Source: Kribbella turkmenica
Lineage (GTDB): Bacteria; Actinomycetota; Actinomycetes; Propionibacteriales; Kribbellaceae
Direction: 5' to 3'
Length of the DNA: 42,368 nucleotides
Assembly: GCF_004348725.1 (NCBI RefSeq)
Contig: NZ_SMKR01000049.1
Span: 1-42,368 of the forward strand
The notes below the pieces were generated by a model. It saw only the letters and a list, made by a program, of their open reading frames with translations. It was not told where the DNA came from and did not search any database. The position numbers and the translations under genes are program-made. Positions 1-7,683 of this stretch are shown here, piece by piece (within the stretch, counting starts at the first letter, position 1; the number at the start of each line of letters is the position of its first letter).

Positions 1-324
1 CTTCAGGACCGTGTCGTCCTTGCTGACGAGCGCCTGGAAGTAGAGCGGGTAGCTGTTCACGAGGCCTTTGACGGCGGGGTTGGACGCGAAGTTCCCGGCC
101 TTGACGATGACCTGCGCCTTCGGCCGCGTGGTGGGCTCGGGCGTGGCCGGCCGCGACGACTCGGGGTTGGGCTTGCTGGTGGCGGTGGCCGGCGTGCCGG
201 CCGTCGTCGTACCGGAGTCGCCGCCGACCGGGACCGGGCGGCCGCCGTCGCCGGAGTCCTGTCCGCAGGCAGTCAGCAGCAGGACGCCGGCCAGGAGCGC
301 GGCCGGGAGAGCAGATCTACGCAC
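1..324 (-). CDS. Putative lipoprotein (3' end outside window)
   Basis: A minus-strand frame open from a GTG at 322-324 to the window edge (108 codons seen). GGAGG at 334-338 lies about nine bases upstream of the GTG and fixes this start. The N-terminus is MRRSALPAALLAGVLLLTAC: two arginines, a hydrophobic stretch and a lipobox (LTAC), so the mature protein should be lipidated at Cys20 and anchored on the outer face of the membrane. A Pro/Thr/Ser-rich linker follows (about residues 25-60), then the start of a folded domain with NSYPLYFQALVSKDD. The domain family is not recognised. The gene is the most distal one visible in the Tad pilus operon, so it may serve the pilus at the cell surface, but only context suggests this. 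Confidence 0.75.
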   Translation of the reverse strand, partial: MRRSALPAALLAGVLLLTACGQDSGDGGRPVPVGGDSGTTTAGTPATATSKPNPESSRPATPEPTTRPKAQVIVKAGNFASNPAVKGLVNSYPLYFQALVSKDDTVLK

Positions 325-343
325 GAGGACAATCCTCCGGTCT

Positions 344-1081
344 CTAGCGCTCGGTGGTCGGCGGCGTGCCCGACGGGCTCTGGGTGACGGGCGGGGTGCC
401 GGACGGATCCGGTGTCGGCGTGACGTTCGGCGTGCAGGTCGCCGGGAACGGGAACGGCGTCAGCGTCCAGATCGGCGTCGGCGAGCCGACCGTCCAGGTC
501 GGGCACGGCAGGTCGATCGTCGGCGGCCGGGCGGTGGTGATCGGCGCACCGGGGCCCTCCGGCGTCCGGCTGACCGCGATCGGCGGGATGGTGGGACTCT
601 CGTCGGCCTTCTTGACGCCCTGTTCGGCGTGGGCCGTGCCGATGCCGGAGGCTTTCAGGCTGGTCTTGCCGATCAGGCCGAGGAAGGTGGTCTTGTTGTT
701 CAGGGCCACCCGGATGTCGACCTGTTCCTCGGTGAGCCTGGTCGGCGCGCACGAGGTGACGGCGGGGTCGTTGGCGGAGACCTGGGCGCAGAAGGCGGCG
801 ATCGCGGTCGCTGCCTTGGCGGTGTCGATCCTCGCCTCGGCGGTGTTCAGCTGGATGGTGGCGGCGCCGACGCGCGCGGCCTCCTGGGCGTAGCCGACGG
901 CGCGGGAGCGGGCGCCGAGCTGGCGGCCGCCGTCGATCACCAGGCCGGCCAGGGTGAAGATCATCACCGCGAGAATCGCCACCGCGGGGCTGAGCGACCC
1001 GTGGCCGGGCGCCGGCCGATGATTGCCGGGGGCATCGATGCGGAGGAACTCGGCCACCCGGCAGCGGCGGTCAGGAACCAT
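344..1081 (-). CDS. TadG-like pilus assembly protein
   Basis: 245 residues. After about 28 polar residues comes the TadE/TadG-type N-terminal segment GSLSPAVAILAVMIFTLAGL (about 28-48) followed by VIDGGRQLGARSRAVGYAQE, the usual pattern of Flp-system pseudopilins: one membrane helix, then an amphipathic helix. The middle (about 60-150) is the extracytoplasmic domain. The C-terminal 90 residues are a Pro/Thr/Ser-rich tail that could cross the cell wall. Its start overlaps the end of the next upstream gene by 11 bases, which implies translational coupling. The family takes part in Flp pilus biogenesis; the exact role is unknown. The start is the first ATG in the frame; a start nearer the GSLSP motif is also possible. 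Confidence 0.75.
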   Translation of the reverse strand: MVPDRRCRVAEFLRIDAPGNHRPAPGHGSLSPAVAILAVMIFTLAGLVIDGGRQLGARSRAVGYAQEAARVGAATIQLNTAEARIDTAKAATAIAAFCAQVSANDPAVTSCAPTRLTEEQVDIRVALNNKTTFLGLIGKTSLKASGIGTAHAEQGVKKADESPTIPPIAVSRTPEGPGAPITTARPPTIDLPCPTWTVGSPTPIWTLTPFPFPATCTPNVTPTPDPSGTPPVTQSPSGTPPTTER

Positions 1082-1583
1082 CGCGCACGCCCCGGTACGG
1101 GTCGACCGACGAGGTGAACCGTTTGGTGATCTTGGTGTCGCCGCCGATGCCGAGCAGGCCGAGGTCGCGGTAGTTGATCGTGCAGGTGACCTCGACCGAC
1201 AGCGGCGTGCCGGCCGCGAAACCGGTGGTGATCCGGCCGCTGGCGGTGTCCTTGCAGGACTTGAACGCCTGGCCCATCGTCCGCGCCACCGCGTCGTCGA
1301 CGTACCCCCGGGCCTCGCCGAGCGAGCGGGCCTGGCTGGCCGAGCGGGCGCCGTCGCGGGCGGCGCTCTCCAGCAGCGAGGACGTCTGGAAGTAGCGGCC
1401 GCAGGCGAGCAGGAACATGAACAGGATCAGCAGGATCGGCGCGAGCACGGCGAGCTCGAGGGCCATCGTGCCCTGCTCGGTCGGCTTCCGGTGCCGGCCG
1501 GCCGTGCGGACGTACCGCACCACCGGCCGGGCATGCCTCGGGGTGTAGCGGGTCCCCAGGGTCCGCTCCATGTCCTCACTCAC
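1071..1583 (-). CDS. TadE-like pseudopilin
   Basis: 170 residues with a TadE-type motif at about 37-60: EQGTMALELAVLAPILLILF, a Gly before a hydrophobic helix with Glu near position +5 of the presumed processed form. Such proteins are processed and inserted like type IV pilins. The remaining 110 residues form a single periplasm-like domain with two cysteines (SCKD, VTCTI) that could pair. The start is GTG at 1581-1583, overlapping the stop of the preceding tadE-like gene as GTGA. The 36-residue N-terminus is long and basic for this family, so an internal start cannot be excluded. Confidence 0.8.
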   Translation of the reverse strand: MSEDMERTLGTRYTPRHARPVVRYVRTAGRHRKPTEQGTMALELAVLAPILLILFMFLLACGRYFQTSSLLESAARDGARSASQARSLGEARGYVDDAVARTMGQAFKSCKDTASGRITTGFAAGTPLSVEVTCTINYRDLGLLGIGGDTKITKRFTSSVDPYRGVRDGS

Positions 1584-1993
1584 TTGTCGTCGGCCTCGAA
1601 CTGCTCGATCGGCCCGGTCGCGGTCCGCTCCACCCGCAGCGTCAGCCCGGGGACGAGCGAGACGGTGTCACCGGTCACGGTGAACGAGACCATGCCCTCG
1701 GGGTTGTTGTACGACGGCGGCTCGACGTCGGTGTTCCGCAACGTGGTGCCGCCGAGTTGCTCGGCGTACGCCTTGATGTCCTTGCGGACCTTCTCGCCGA
1801 CGCCGGTCGTGTACACCGGTGGCTGGACCAGGCGAAGGCGGGAGACGCCTTCCTGCGCGGCGTTCAGCGCTACCGACCGTCCGTACAGCCACAGCGCGGT
1901 CTGGATCGACAGGAAGATCAGCGCCAGGATCATCGGCGCCAGGATCGCCAGTTCGAGCGAGCTCGCACCCCGCTCGGTCCGCCGCCGGTGCAC
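1580..1993 (-). CDS. TadE-like pseudopilin
   Basis: 137 residues. The N-terminus has a short basic leader, then GASSLELAILAPMILALIFL (about 9-28), the TadE signature: Gly at the likely cleavage point, Glu at about +5 and one membrane helix. A compact external domain follows. The start is a GTG at 1991-1993, six bases after the stop of the pilin gene, with only a weak ribosome-binding site, so coupling to the upstream gene is likely. Together with the 170-residue TadE-like and the TadG-like protein it makes up the usual set of minor pilins in actinobacterial Flp loci. Confidence 0.82.
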   Translation of the reverse strand: MHRRRTERGASSLELAILAPMILALIFLSIQTALWLYGRSVALNAAQEGVSRLRLVQPPVYTTGVGEKVRKDIKAYAEQLGGTTLRNTDVEPPSYNNPEGMVSFTVTGDTVSLVPGLTLRVERTATGPIEQFEADDK

Positions 1994-1999
1994 CGAGGA

Positions 2000-2218
2000 T
2001 CAGCCGTTCTCGATCTCGCCGGTGCGCTTGTCGATGACGCGACGGACCACCAGGCCGATCGCCAGTGCGGCGGCGACCAGGATGGCCGAGATGATGGCCC
2101 ACTCGAGCGCGGACGCGCCGAGCTGGGTCCGTCCCTGCCGAGCCCGGGCCCGTTGGGTGTGGGCCCGCGCCACCGCGTAGCCGGCCATCGCGCGCCAGAA
2201 CTGCAGTTCCGAGTTCAT
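2000..2218 (-). CDS. Flp-like pilin subunit
   Basis: 72 residues starting at ATG 2216-2218. The frame is open further upstream to 2371, but GGGAAGG lies about eight bases before this ATG and the longer version would run into tadC. A 34-residue basic leader precedes GASALEWAIISAIL (34-47), a class III pilin-type site: Gly34 before cleavage and Glu39 at +5. One hydrophobic helix (about 39-57) and a short charged tail complete it. Size and motif fit the structural pilin of the Tad/Flp system, although the leader is longer than typical Flp leaders. It is the only very short pilin-like gene here. No prepilin peptidase gene is visible in the window. Confidence 0.75.
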   Translation of the reverse strand: MNSELQFWRAMAGYAVARAHTQRARARQGRTQLGASALEWAIISAILVAAALAIGLVVRRVIDKRTGEIENG

Positions 2219-2237
2219 CCGAATGCCTTCCCAGTCA

Positions 2238-2258
2238 TGAGGCCACGTGCGGGCCTCA
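2238..2258. other. Stem-loop between tadC and the pilin gene
   Basis: A perfect 7-bp inverted repeat, TGAGGCC / GGCCTCA, around a 7-base loop, sits in the 92-bp gap between tadC and the Flp-like pilin gene, just upstream of the pilin ribosome-binding site. There is no T-run, so it is more likely an mRNA processing or stability element, or a weak attenuator, than a full terminator. Such a structure would let pilin mRNA accumulate differently from mRNA of the assembly machinery. Confidence 0.4.
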
Positions 2259-2310
2259 GTATGTCCTGCTGTACGACGGACGACGCCGTCCACCGGATCC
2301 CTTACCCACC

Positions 2311-3231
2311 TCAGTTCCCCAGGATCGCGATCCCGGCGGGGAAACCGAGGAACAACATGAACGCGGCACACATGACGAGCTGGGCGACCAGCATCGACTG
2401 CGACCGCTCCCCCGCCTTGCCCTCCACGTCCGCGAGCTCCTTGCGCCGCAGCGACGCCGCCCGGGCGAGCAGCGAAGCCCGGATCTTAGCGCCCTCGTCC
2501 CCGGCCAGCGCCAGCGCGGAGGCCAGGTCGCGGAGCTCCTCGACGCCGAGGTCCTCGCCGAGCCGGGCCATCGCGTCCCACGGCGTGATGCCGATCAGCC
2601 GCGCGTTGGCCAGCGCCTGCCGGATCCTGGCCATCGCCCAGTGATCGCCGATGGTGGATGCCGTCATCAGCGCCTCCGGCAGACCGCGGCCGCCGGCCAG
2701 GTTCATCGCGACCAGGTCGAGGAAGCTGCCGACCACGTGCCGGAAGTCCCGCCGCCGCGCCTCCGCCTCCTGCCGCAACGCCAGGTCCGGCAGGAAGAAC
2801 GCGAACGCCATCGCGCCCAGGGTCACGATCGCGGGTGCGGCGCCGGGTGCGGTGAGGCCGAGCATCGAGAACAGGAACAGCACGACCGGGATGAAGATCA
2901 TCGCCCCGAGCGCGAAGAACACCTTGGTCGCCAGCATCGCGGCGACGGGCTGGTTCATCACCGCGAGGTCGCGGCGCAGCCGGCCGAACGCCCAGCCGCG
3001 GGCGTTCGCCTCGAACTCCAGCCGCCGGCCGAGCGACGCCCTGGCCCGGTCGAGACCGCCGAGCACCCGTTCTCCGGCGGCGCTCTGGGTGGCCGCGTGG
3101 GCGTACCCGCTCCGGCCGGCGTCGATCCGGGCGATGGTGGACAGCACGTTCGCGGACGGCCTGACGAACATCCGCACCAGCAGGTACGCGCCGAGGCCGA
3201 CCAGGCCGCCGGTGACGAAGGCCCACGTCAT
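2311..3231 (-). CDS. Type II/IV secretion F-family protein, TadC-like
   Basis: 306 residues. Membrane platform protein of the Flp pilus machine, of the GspF/TadC family. There is an N-terminal membrane helix (1-20), a long cytoplasmic region, two closely spaced membrane helices (about 100-150, with FALGAMIFIPVVLFLFSMLG), a helical cytoplasmic domain with the T2SSF pattern (DLVAMNLAGGRGLPEALMTA, then GDEGAKIRASLLARAASLRR), and a C-terminal helix (LVAQLVMCAAFMLFLGFPAG). ATG at 3229-3231 overlaps the tadB stop as ATGA, so the two platform proteins are made in a coupled way. Confidence 0.88.
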   Translation of the reverse strand: MTWAFVTGGLVGLGAYLLVRMFVRPSANVLSTIARIDAGRSGYAHAATQSAAGERVLGGLDRARASLGRRLEFEANARGWAFGRLRRDLAVMNQPVAAMLATKVFFALGAMIFIPVVLFLFSMLGLTAPGAAPAIVTLGAMAFAFFLPDLALRQEAEARRRDFRHVVGSFLDLVAMNLAGGRGLPEALMTASTIGDHWAMARIRQALANARLIGITPWDAMARLGEDLGVEELRDLASALALAGDEGAKIRASLLARAASLRRKELADVEGKAGERSQSMLVAQLVMCAAFMLFLGFPAGIAILGN

Positions 3232-4130
3232 CCGCCCACCACCTCCATCCGCTCGTCGCCGGCCCGCTTGGCCCGCAGGTCCTTGCCGGCGATCAGGAAC
3301 CGCTCGGGCACCTCGATCTTGGCCAGCCTGCGCAGCCAGACCAGCCCGAGCGCGTACAGGGCGATCACGATGAACAGCACGAACTGCCCGATGAAGCTGG
3401 TGTACGGCGCGACGTACGTCGGGTTGAACAGCACCAGCGCGGCGGCGACCAGCAGCGTGATCGCGACGACCACCTGGACCGAGCGCCGGGTCGACCGCCG
3501 TTCGGCCGCGACCTTGCGCCGTACGTCGAGCTCCTCGCGGGCCGAGTCCGCGAGCGCGCTCAGCACCTCGCGCAGACCGGGTCCGCGCAGCCGGGCGTTC
3601 AGCACCAGGGCCGCGACGATCAGGTCGGCCGACGGGTCGTCCAGGTCGTCGGCGAACCGCATCAGGGCCGAGGGCAACGGTTCGCGGATGCGCAGCCGGT
3701 CGACCAGCAGGTTGAGCCCCGGCTTGATCGCCGGGGCCGCGTTCACCGCGGTCGCCGGGATGGCCTGTTCCAGGCCGACCGCGCCGGCGATGGTGTCGCG
3801 CAGCGCCTCGGTCCAGGTGGCCAGAGCCTCCAGGCGTTCGATCGCCCGGCGTTCCTCGCCGGTCCCGCCGAAGAACCGGTCGGCGAGCGCGGCCAGCAGG
3901 CCGAGCGCGGCCGCGAGTACCAGCCAGCGGGTGACCACCAGCACCAGCAGGCCGACGCCGACGCCGGTGCCGATCCGGATCAGGTTCTTCCGGGCGTCGG
4001 CGTTGCCACGGCGGAACAGCGACGGTGTCGCCTGCCGCGGCTCGGTGCCGCGGATGGCGATCACCAGCAGCAGCAGCGCGCCGCCGACCACCGCTCCGCA
4101 GAGCAGTGCGAGCAGGGTCCGGTCGTTCAT
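3228..4130 (-). CDS. Type II/IV secretion F-family protein, TadB-like
   Basis: 300 residues. First of the two inner-membrane platform proteins that work with the CpaF/TadA ATPase in Flp pilus assembly. Membrane segments are visible at the N-terminus (LLALLCGAVVGGALLLLVIA), near 60-85, and in the C-terminal third (VQVVVAITLLVAAALVLF and FIGQFVLFIVIALYALGLVW). Between them lies the cytoplasmic T2SSF helical domain. A strong ribosome-binding site (GAGGTGAGG) precedes the ATG at 4128-4130. The gene begins 12 bases after cpaF and overlaps tadC by ATGA. Confidence 0.88.
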   Translation of the reverse strand: MNDRTLLALLCGAVVGGALLLLVIAIRGTEPRQATPSLFRRGNADARKNLIRIGTGVGVGLLVLVVTRWLVLAAALGLLAALADRFFGGTGEERRAIERLEALATWTEALRDTIAGAVGLEQAIPATAVNAAPAIKPGLNLLVDRLRIREPLPSALMRFADDLDDPSADLIVAALVLNARLRGPGLREVLSALADSAREELDVRRKVAAERRSTRRSVQVVVAITLLVAAALVLFNPTYVAPYTSFIGQFVLFIVIALYALGLVWLRRLAKIEVPERFLIAGKDLRAKRAGDERMEVVGG

Positions 4131-4142
4131 CGCGGCCTCACC

Positions 4143-5453
4143 TCACGCCCAGGTTCCGTGCACGAGCGGCTGGTACCCGAAGTGCTCGAGCTCGTCCATG
4201 CAGGCGATCGGTGCGTGCGCCGCCGCGCGGCCGTCCACACCCGGTGCGAACACCTCGCCGGACAGCACCCGGCCGTCCCAGCCCGTCACCTCGCGGATGC
4301 TCTCGACGTACCGGCTCAGGCCGCCACCGCGCTGGTAGTCGTTGTGCTTGCGGACGAACACGACGAAGTCGAGGGCACCGGCGATCAGCATCTGGGTGGC
4401 CTCCATCGGCAGTCGCTCCATCGCCTGGATCGCGTAGGTGCTGATCCGGTTGAACACCTCCATCGAGCTGTTCGAGTGGATCGTCGACAGCGAGCCGTCG
4501 TTGCCCTGGCTCATCGCGTTCAGCATGGTGACGATCTCGTCGCCGAGCACCTCGCCGACGATCACCCGGCTGGGGTTCATCCGCAGCGAGCGGCGGACCA
4601 GGTCGGCCATGCTGACCTCGCCGACGCCCTCGGAGTTGGGCAGCCGCTCCTCGAACGCGACCACGTTCGGGTGCAGGTCCTTGAACTCGCCGAGGCCGAG
4701 CTCGAGCGAGCGCTCGACCGTGATCAGCCGCTCGTGCCGCGGGATCTCGTTCGCCAGCGCGCGCAGCAGCGTCGTCTTCCCGGAGTTCGTCGCGCCCGCG
4801 ATCATGATGTTCTTCCGGGCCGCGACCGCCGCCCGCAGGAACGAGGCGACGTCGTCGGACATGGTGCCGTTGGCCACCAGGTCGCGCAGGAACACGCGGC
4901 CCAGGCGGGCCCGCCGGATCGACACCGCGGGCCGGGCGGTGACGCCCATCACCGCGGACAACCGGGAGCCGTCCGGCAGCCGCAGATCCAGCTGTGGGTT
5001 GGCGGAGTCGAACGGGCGGCTGGTCAGGCCGGCGTGCGCGGCCAGCACCTGGATCAGCTCGACCAGTTCCTCGTCGGACTCGGCGACCGGACCCGGGTTC
5101 TCCTCGCGGCCGTCGCCGTACTGGACGAAGACCTGGTCGCAGCCGTTGATGTCGATGTTCTCGACCTCGGGGTCGTCGATCAGCGGTTGCAGCCGCCCGA
5201 CCCCGAACAGCGCGGAGTGGATCGCGCCGGCGATCTGGGCGTCGTCTTCCGGCGTCGGCGGCGTCCGGCCCTCGGCCAGCTCGTACCGGGCGTGGTCCTC
5301 GAGCACCTGGACGATCAGCGAGCGGGCGTACTCCCGCTCGTCCTCGGCACTCATCGGCGGTACGCCGTTCACCTGGTCACGGCGGCGTTGTTCGTTCAGC
5401 CGCTCGGCCACCTGCACGCGCAGGCGCCGCACCAACTCCTGGTCGGCGCTCAT
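4143..5453 (-). CDS. Flp pilus motor ATPase (CpaF/TadA family)
   Basis: 436 residues. Hexameric secretion ATPase that powers Flp pilus extension. An N-terminal helical domain (about 1-90) is followed by the PilT/GspE-like ATPase core. The Walker A motif GATNSGKTTLLRAL is at about residue 218, and the Asp/His-box and Walker B region reads MNPSRVIVGEVLGDE, followed by SQGNDGSLSTIHSNS. Length and motif order match full-length CpaF. ATG at 5451-5453 overlaps the stop of the small 27-codon ORF as ATGA. In actinobacteria some Tad-type loci serve adhesion or secretion; this one has pilin and pseudopilin genes, so a pilus is the simplest reading. Confidence 0.93.
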   Translation of the reverse strand: MSADQELVRRLRVQVAERLNEQRRRDQVNGVPPMSAEDEREYARSLIVQVLEDHARYELAEGRTPPTPEDDAQIAGAIHSALFGVGRLQPLIDDPEVENIDINGCDQVFVQYGDGREENPGPVAESDEELVELIQVLAAHAGLTSRPFDSANPQLDLRLPDGSRLSAVMGVTARPAVSIRRARLGRVFLRDLVANGTMSDDVASFLRAAVAARKNIMIAGATNSGKTTLLRALANEIPRHERLITVERSLELGLGEFKDLHPNVVAFEERLPNSEGVGEVSMADLVRRSLRMNPSRVIVGEVLGDEIVTMLNAMSQGNDGSLSTIHSNSSMEVFNRISTYAIQAMERLPMEATQMLIAGALDFVVFVRKHNDYQRGGGLSRYVESIREVTGWDGRVLSGEVFAPGVDGRAAAHAPIACMDELEHFGYQPLVHGTWA

Positions 5454-5533
5454 CGACGTCCTCGCGTCGCTCCGGGCGCCGATGAGACGCGAGACGCGCT
5501 GTGCTTGACGGTGACCTCGCTCCGCTCGCTCAT
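5450..5533 (-). CDS. Small bridging ORF between cpaE-like and cpaF
   Basis: A 27-residue ORF (starting MSERSEVTVKHS) whose ATG (5531-5533) overlaps the cpaE-like stop as ATGA and whose TGA (5450-5452) overlaps the cpaF ATG in the same way. It therefore fills exactly the 76-base gap between the two genes. The peptide is basic and Ser/Arg-rich and resembles no family I know. The DNA near its start contains the GAGCGAGCGGAGCGAG-type repeat common in actinobacterial intergenic DNA, so it may be a repeat insertion that kept ribosomes moving into cpaF rather than a functional protein. Confidence 0.35.
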   Translation of the reverse strand: MSERSEVTVKHSASRVSSAPGATRGRR

Positions 5534-6333
5534 TGACCCCACTCCCCCGGCGGGAACGCCGCGTTCGCCATGTCGAAGTCCCGCGGCGGCGGGGCGGCGA
5601 CCAGCGCGGCCATCTCGGCGGTGATGTCGGTCGCCGACCGGATCAGCTGGGTCTTGTCCAGGCGGCCGTGGCCGCGGCCGTCGAAGAACGCCGCACCGGC
5701 CGGGTCGTACGCCAGGTGCCACCGGTGCCGCACCGGCACCGACATCGCGTCCAGCACGGACCACACCTGCTTGACCCCGTCACGCCGCTTCGGGTCCGCC
5801 ACCACGATCACGCCGAGCTGTGCGTCCACGTGGTGCACCAGTGACGACAGCCGTTCCCGCAGGTGCGCCACCGACGAGCCCGTCGCCGTGCAGACGAGGA
5901 CGACCAGGCGCGCGGACTGGATCACGGGAAGCTGCGGCGACGCCGCACCGATCCGGCCGCAGTCGGCCAGCACGTCGCCGTACTGCATCTGGTTGAACGA
6001 GATGCCCAGCGGATGCCACAGACCGCCCATGCCGCCGACCTGCTCAGGCGAGCGGACACCGAGCATCACGTCCAGGCCGCCGTCGAGCTGCTGGCTGTGG
6101 GCGAGGATCACCTCGTCGCTCAGCCCCTTGCGACTCGCGGCCGCCAGGCTGACCAGACCGCGATCGGAGTTCAGCGGCGCGCCGCCCGGTGCGGTCATCC
6201 GGATCGCCACGTCGCTGCCGGCCGGGTCGCACTCGGCCAGCAGGACCTGCCGCGGCCAGAGCGCACCGATCACGAGGCCGGCAGTCGTCACCCCGGGCGA
6301 GCCCTTCGCGCTCGCCAAAGCCACCAGTGCCAT
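5530..6333 (-). CDS. CpaE-like MinD/ParA-family protein with altered P-loop
   Basis: 267 residues. The start is ATG at 6331-6333, overlapping the cpaB stop by one base (TGATG); the frame stays open upstream, but that part is a shadow of cpaB. It is a MinD/ParA/CpaE-type fold used in pilus loci to position the machine. Residues 1-20 (MALVALASAKGSPGVTTAGL) hold the deviant Walker A position KGxxGKTT, but the second lysine is valine (KGSPGVTT), while the signature Lys10 is kept. LLAECDPAGSD (about 31-41) fits the switch I region. The N-terminal receiver-like domain of classical CpaE is absent. ATP hydrolysis is doubtful; a structural or nucleotide-sensing role is possible. Confidence 0.75.
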   Translation of the reverse strand: MALVALASAKGSPGVTTAGLVIGALWPRQVLLAECDPAGSDVAIRMTAPGGAPLNSDRGLVSLAAASRKGLSDEVILAHSQQLDGGLDVMLGVRSPEQVGGMGGLWHPLGISFNQMQYGDVLADCGRIGAASPQLPVIQSARLVVLVCTATGSSVAHLRERLSSLVHHVDAQLGVIVVADPKRRDGVKQVWSVLDAMSVPVRHRWHLAYDPAGAAFFDGRGHGRLDKTQLIRSATDITAEMAALVAAPPPRDFDMANAAFPPGEWGQ

Positions 6334-7067
6334 CAACCGTCTCCGTCGGTCCGCGAAACCTCGGGCTTGGTCGCCGGGCTGAGCTCGACCAGCACCAGGG
6401 TCTTCGCCGCCGCGGCCGCTGCGACCGCGGTCGCCTTCTCGGTCGGGACCAGCACGGTCACGTTCAGGGTGGTGTTCGCGTTCGTCTCCGCGTCCGCGAT
6501 GGCGCCCGAACTGTCGGTCACCTCGGCGGCTGTGACCAGGGTCGTCGCCGCCGCGTCGTCCTGGTTCGCGGTGGGCACGCGGATCACCGAGACCATGTCG
6601 CCGACTGCGATCCCGTCGGACGGCGCCCGGCCGCCTTCGAGGCTGACACCGACCAGCGCGCCACCGGTCGGGATCGGCTTCTCCGCGGTCAGGTTCGCCG
6701 GGGTGAGGAACTGGTCCTTGTAGAGCCGGGTGGTCGTGTAGTGGCCGATGTACTTCTCGGCTTCCGACCACGGGATCAGGCCGCCGGTCGCCCCGGCGAG
6801 GTCGCCGCGGGACAGGTCCTTGCGCTCCAGCTTGTGGCCCGGCTCGAGCTTGTCGACGCCGATCGCGACGAAGTCGGACCGGTTGCCGCTGTTCACCGCG
6901 ATCAGCGCGGACCCGGCCGCGCCGAGCAGGATGAGGATGACCGCGAGGGCGGCCAGGGCGGGGCGGCGTTCCCGGCCGCTCGGCAGCCGGTTTGTACCAC
7001 TGCCTGCGGAACGGCCCGCTCCGCGGGTGCCTTGGGGGGACGGACGCGTGGAGGACGAGAGACTCAC
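6333..7067 (-). CDS. cpaB: CpaB/RcpC-like Flp pilus protein (SAF domain)
   Basis: 244 residues from GTG at 7065-7067. The frame extends 13 codons upstream, but a -10-like TACGGT lies exactly six bases before this GTG, pointing to a leaderless start. A cytoplasmic Arg/Ser/Pro-rich N-terminus is followed by one membrane helix (about 37-58), then a SAF/beta-clip domain (about 62-125, with VGVDKLEPGHKLERKDL and later TRLYKDQFLTPANL) and a RcpC-like domain to the end. CpaB proteins act on the outer side of the membrane in Flp pilus assembly. It is the first gene of the operon. Confidence 0.82.
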   Translation of the reverse strand: MSLSSSTRPSPQGTRGAGRSAGSGTNRLPSGRERRPALAALAVILILLGAAGSALIAVNSGNRSDFVAIGVDKLEPGHKLERKDLSRGDLAGATGGLIPWSEAEKYIGHYTTTRLYKDQFLTPANLTAEKPIPTGGALVGVSLEGGRAPSDGIAVGDMVSVIRVPTANQDDAAATTLVTAAEVTDSSGAIADAETNANTTLNVTVLVPTEKATAVAAAAAAKTLVLVELSPATKPEVSRTDGDG

Positions 7068-7073
7068 GCGCCT

Positions 7074-7079
7074 ACCGTA
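7074..7079 (-). promoter_or_regulatory. Predicted -10 element of the pilus operon
   Basis: On the minus strand TACGGT is followed by six bases (AGGCGC) and the GTG of cpaB. A -10 hexamer at this distance places transcription start on the G of the start codon, that is, a leaderless mRNA. No convincing -35 is seen. Confidence 0.45.
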
Positions 7080-7117
7080 ATCGCAGCATGGTGCCAACCG
7101 GCACACATGGCCGGGCG

Positions 7118-7579
7118 TTACCGGCTTGCGACGCGGGCCCGCTCCGCGGAGGTCAGCAGTTCGGTGAACGCCCCCGGACCACCGGACAACTGGTCTAGAT
7201 AGCTAAACAGGCCCGCCAGGGCCAGCCCCAGCTCCCGCTGCCATCCGTCCGCCTCCGCGAGGTCGCTCGCGAGCACACGCCCCTCGGCGAGCGTGACGGC
7301 CGAGTTCACCGGCTGCAGGAGCCGCTCGCCGTCCTCCTCCGGTACGGCGTCCGGCCGGCGAACGTGCTGGACGAGGCGGGCCAGCGCCGACCGCTCCGCC
7401 TCGGGCAGGAGCCGGTCGAAACCCGGAGAACCGTGGAGCTGGTCGAGGTAGTCACACAGAGCGAGGAACAACTCGACGGCGTCGTACTCCGGGCCGGTCG
7501 TGGCCACGTGCCGCAGCCGGGCGACCACGCTCCGCGCCTCGGAGACACTCCACGCCGACGTACCCAGCCGGTCGGTCAT
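7118..7579 (-). CDS. Uncharacterised protein with internal duplication
   Basis: 153 residues, mostly helical, with no signal peptide or membrane segment. Residues 33-69 and 115-153 are two copies of one module: YLDQL at 44-48 and 127-131, a Gly-rich turn with GSPGFDRLL or GGPGAFTEL, then AERSALA (61-67) and AERARVA (145-151). The constant offset of 83-84 residues argues for a true duplication. I do not recognise the family. ATG at 7577-7579 is preceded at six bases by TACGAT, a -10-like hexamer, so a leaderless mRNA is likely. It lies between the pilus operon (same strand, 50 bases away) and the divergent giant gene; which of them it works with is unknown. Confidence 0.75.
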   Translation of the reverse strand: MTDRLGTSAWSVSEARSVVARLRHVATTGPEYDAVELFLALCDYLDQLHGSPGFDRLLPEAERSALARLVQHVRRPDAVPEEDGERLLQPVNSAVTLAEGRVLASDLAEADGWQRELGLALAGLFSYLDQLSGGPGAFTELLTSAERARVASR

Positions 7580-7585
7580 CTGACG

Positions 7586-7591
7586 ATCGTA
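7586..7591 (-). promoter_or_regulatory. Predicted -10 element of the 153-residue gene
   Basis: TACGAT on the minus strand, six bases before the ATG at 7579, with no Shine-Dalgarno sequence in between. It fits the TANNNT consensus and predicts a leaderless transcript. No clear -35. Confidence 0.45.
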
Positions 7592-7683
7592 GGGGCGGAC
7601 GAGGCGTAAATCGTTAACAGAAGTGATGAATCGAGTGGCTGGCTGGTAACCCGAAGTTTGCTACCGTCCGGACAGGAGCCTCG

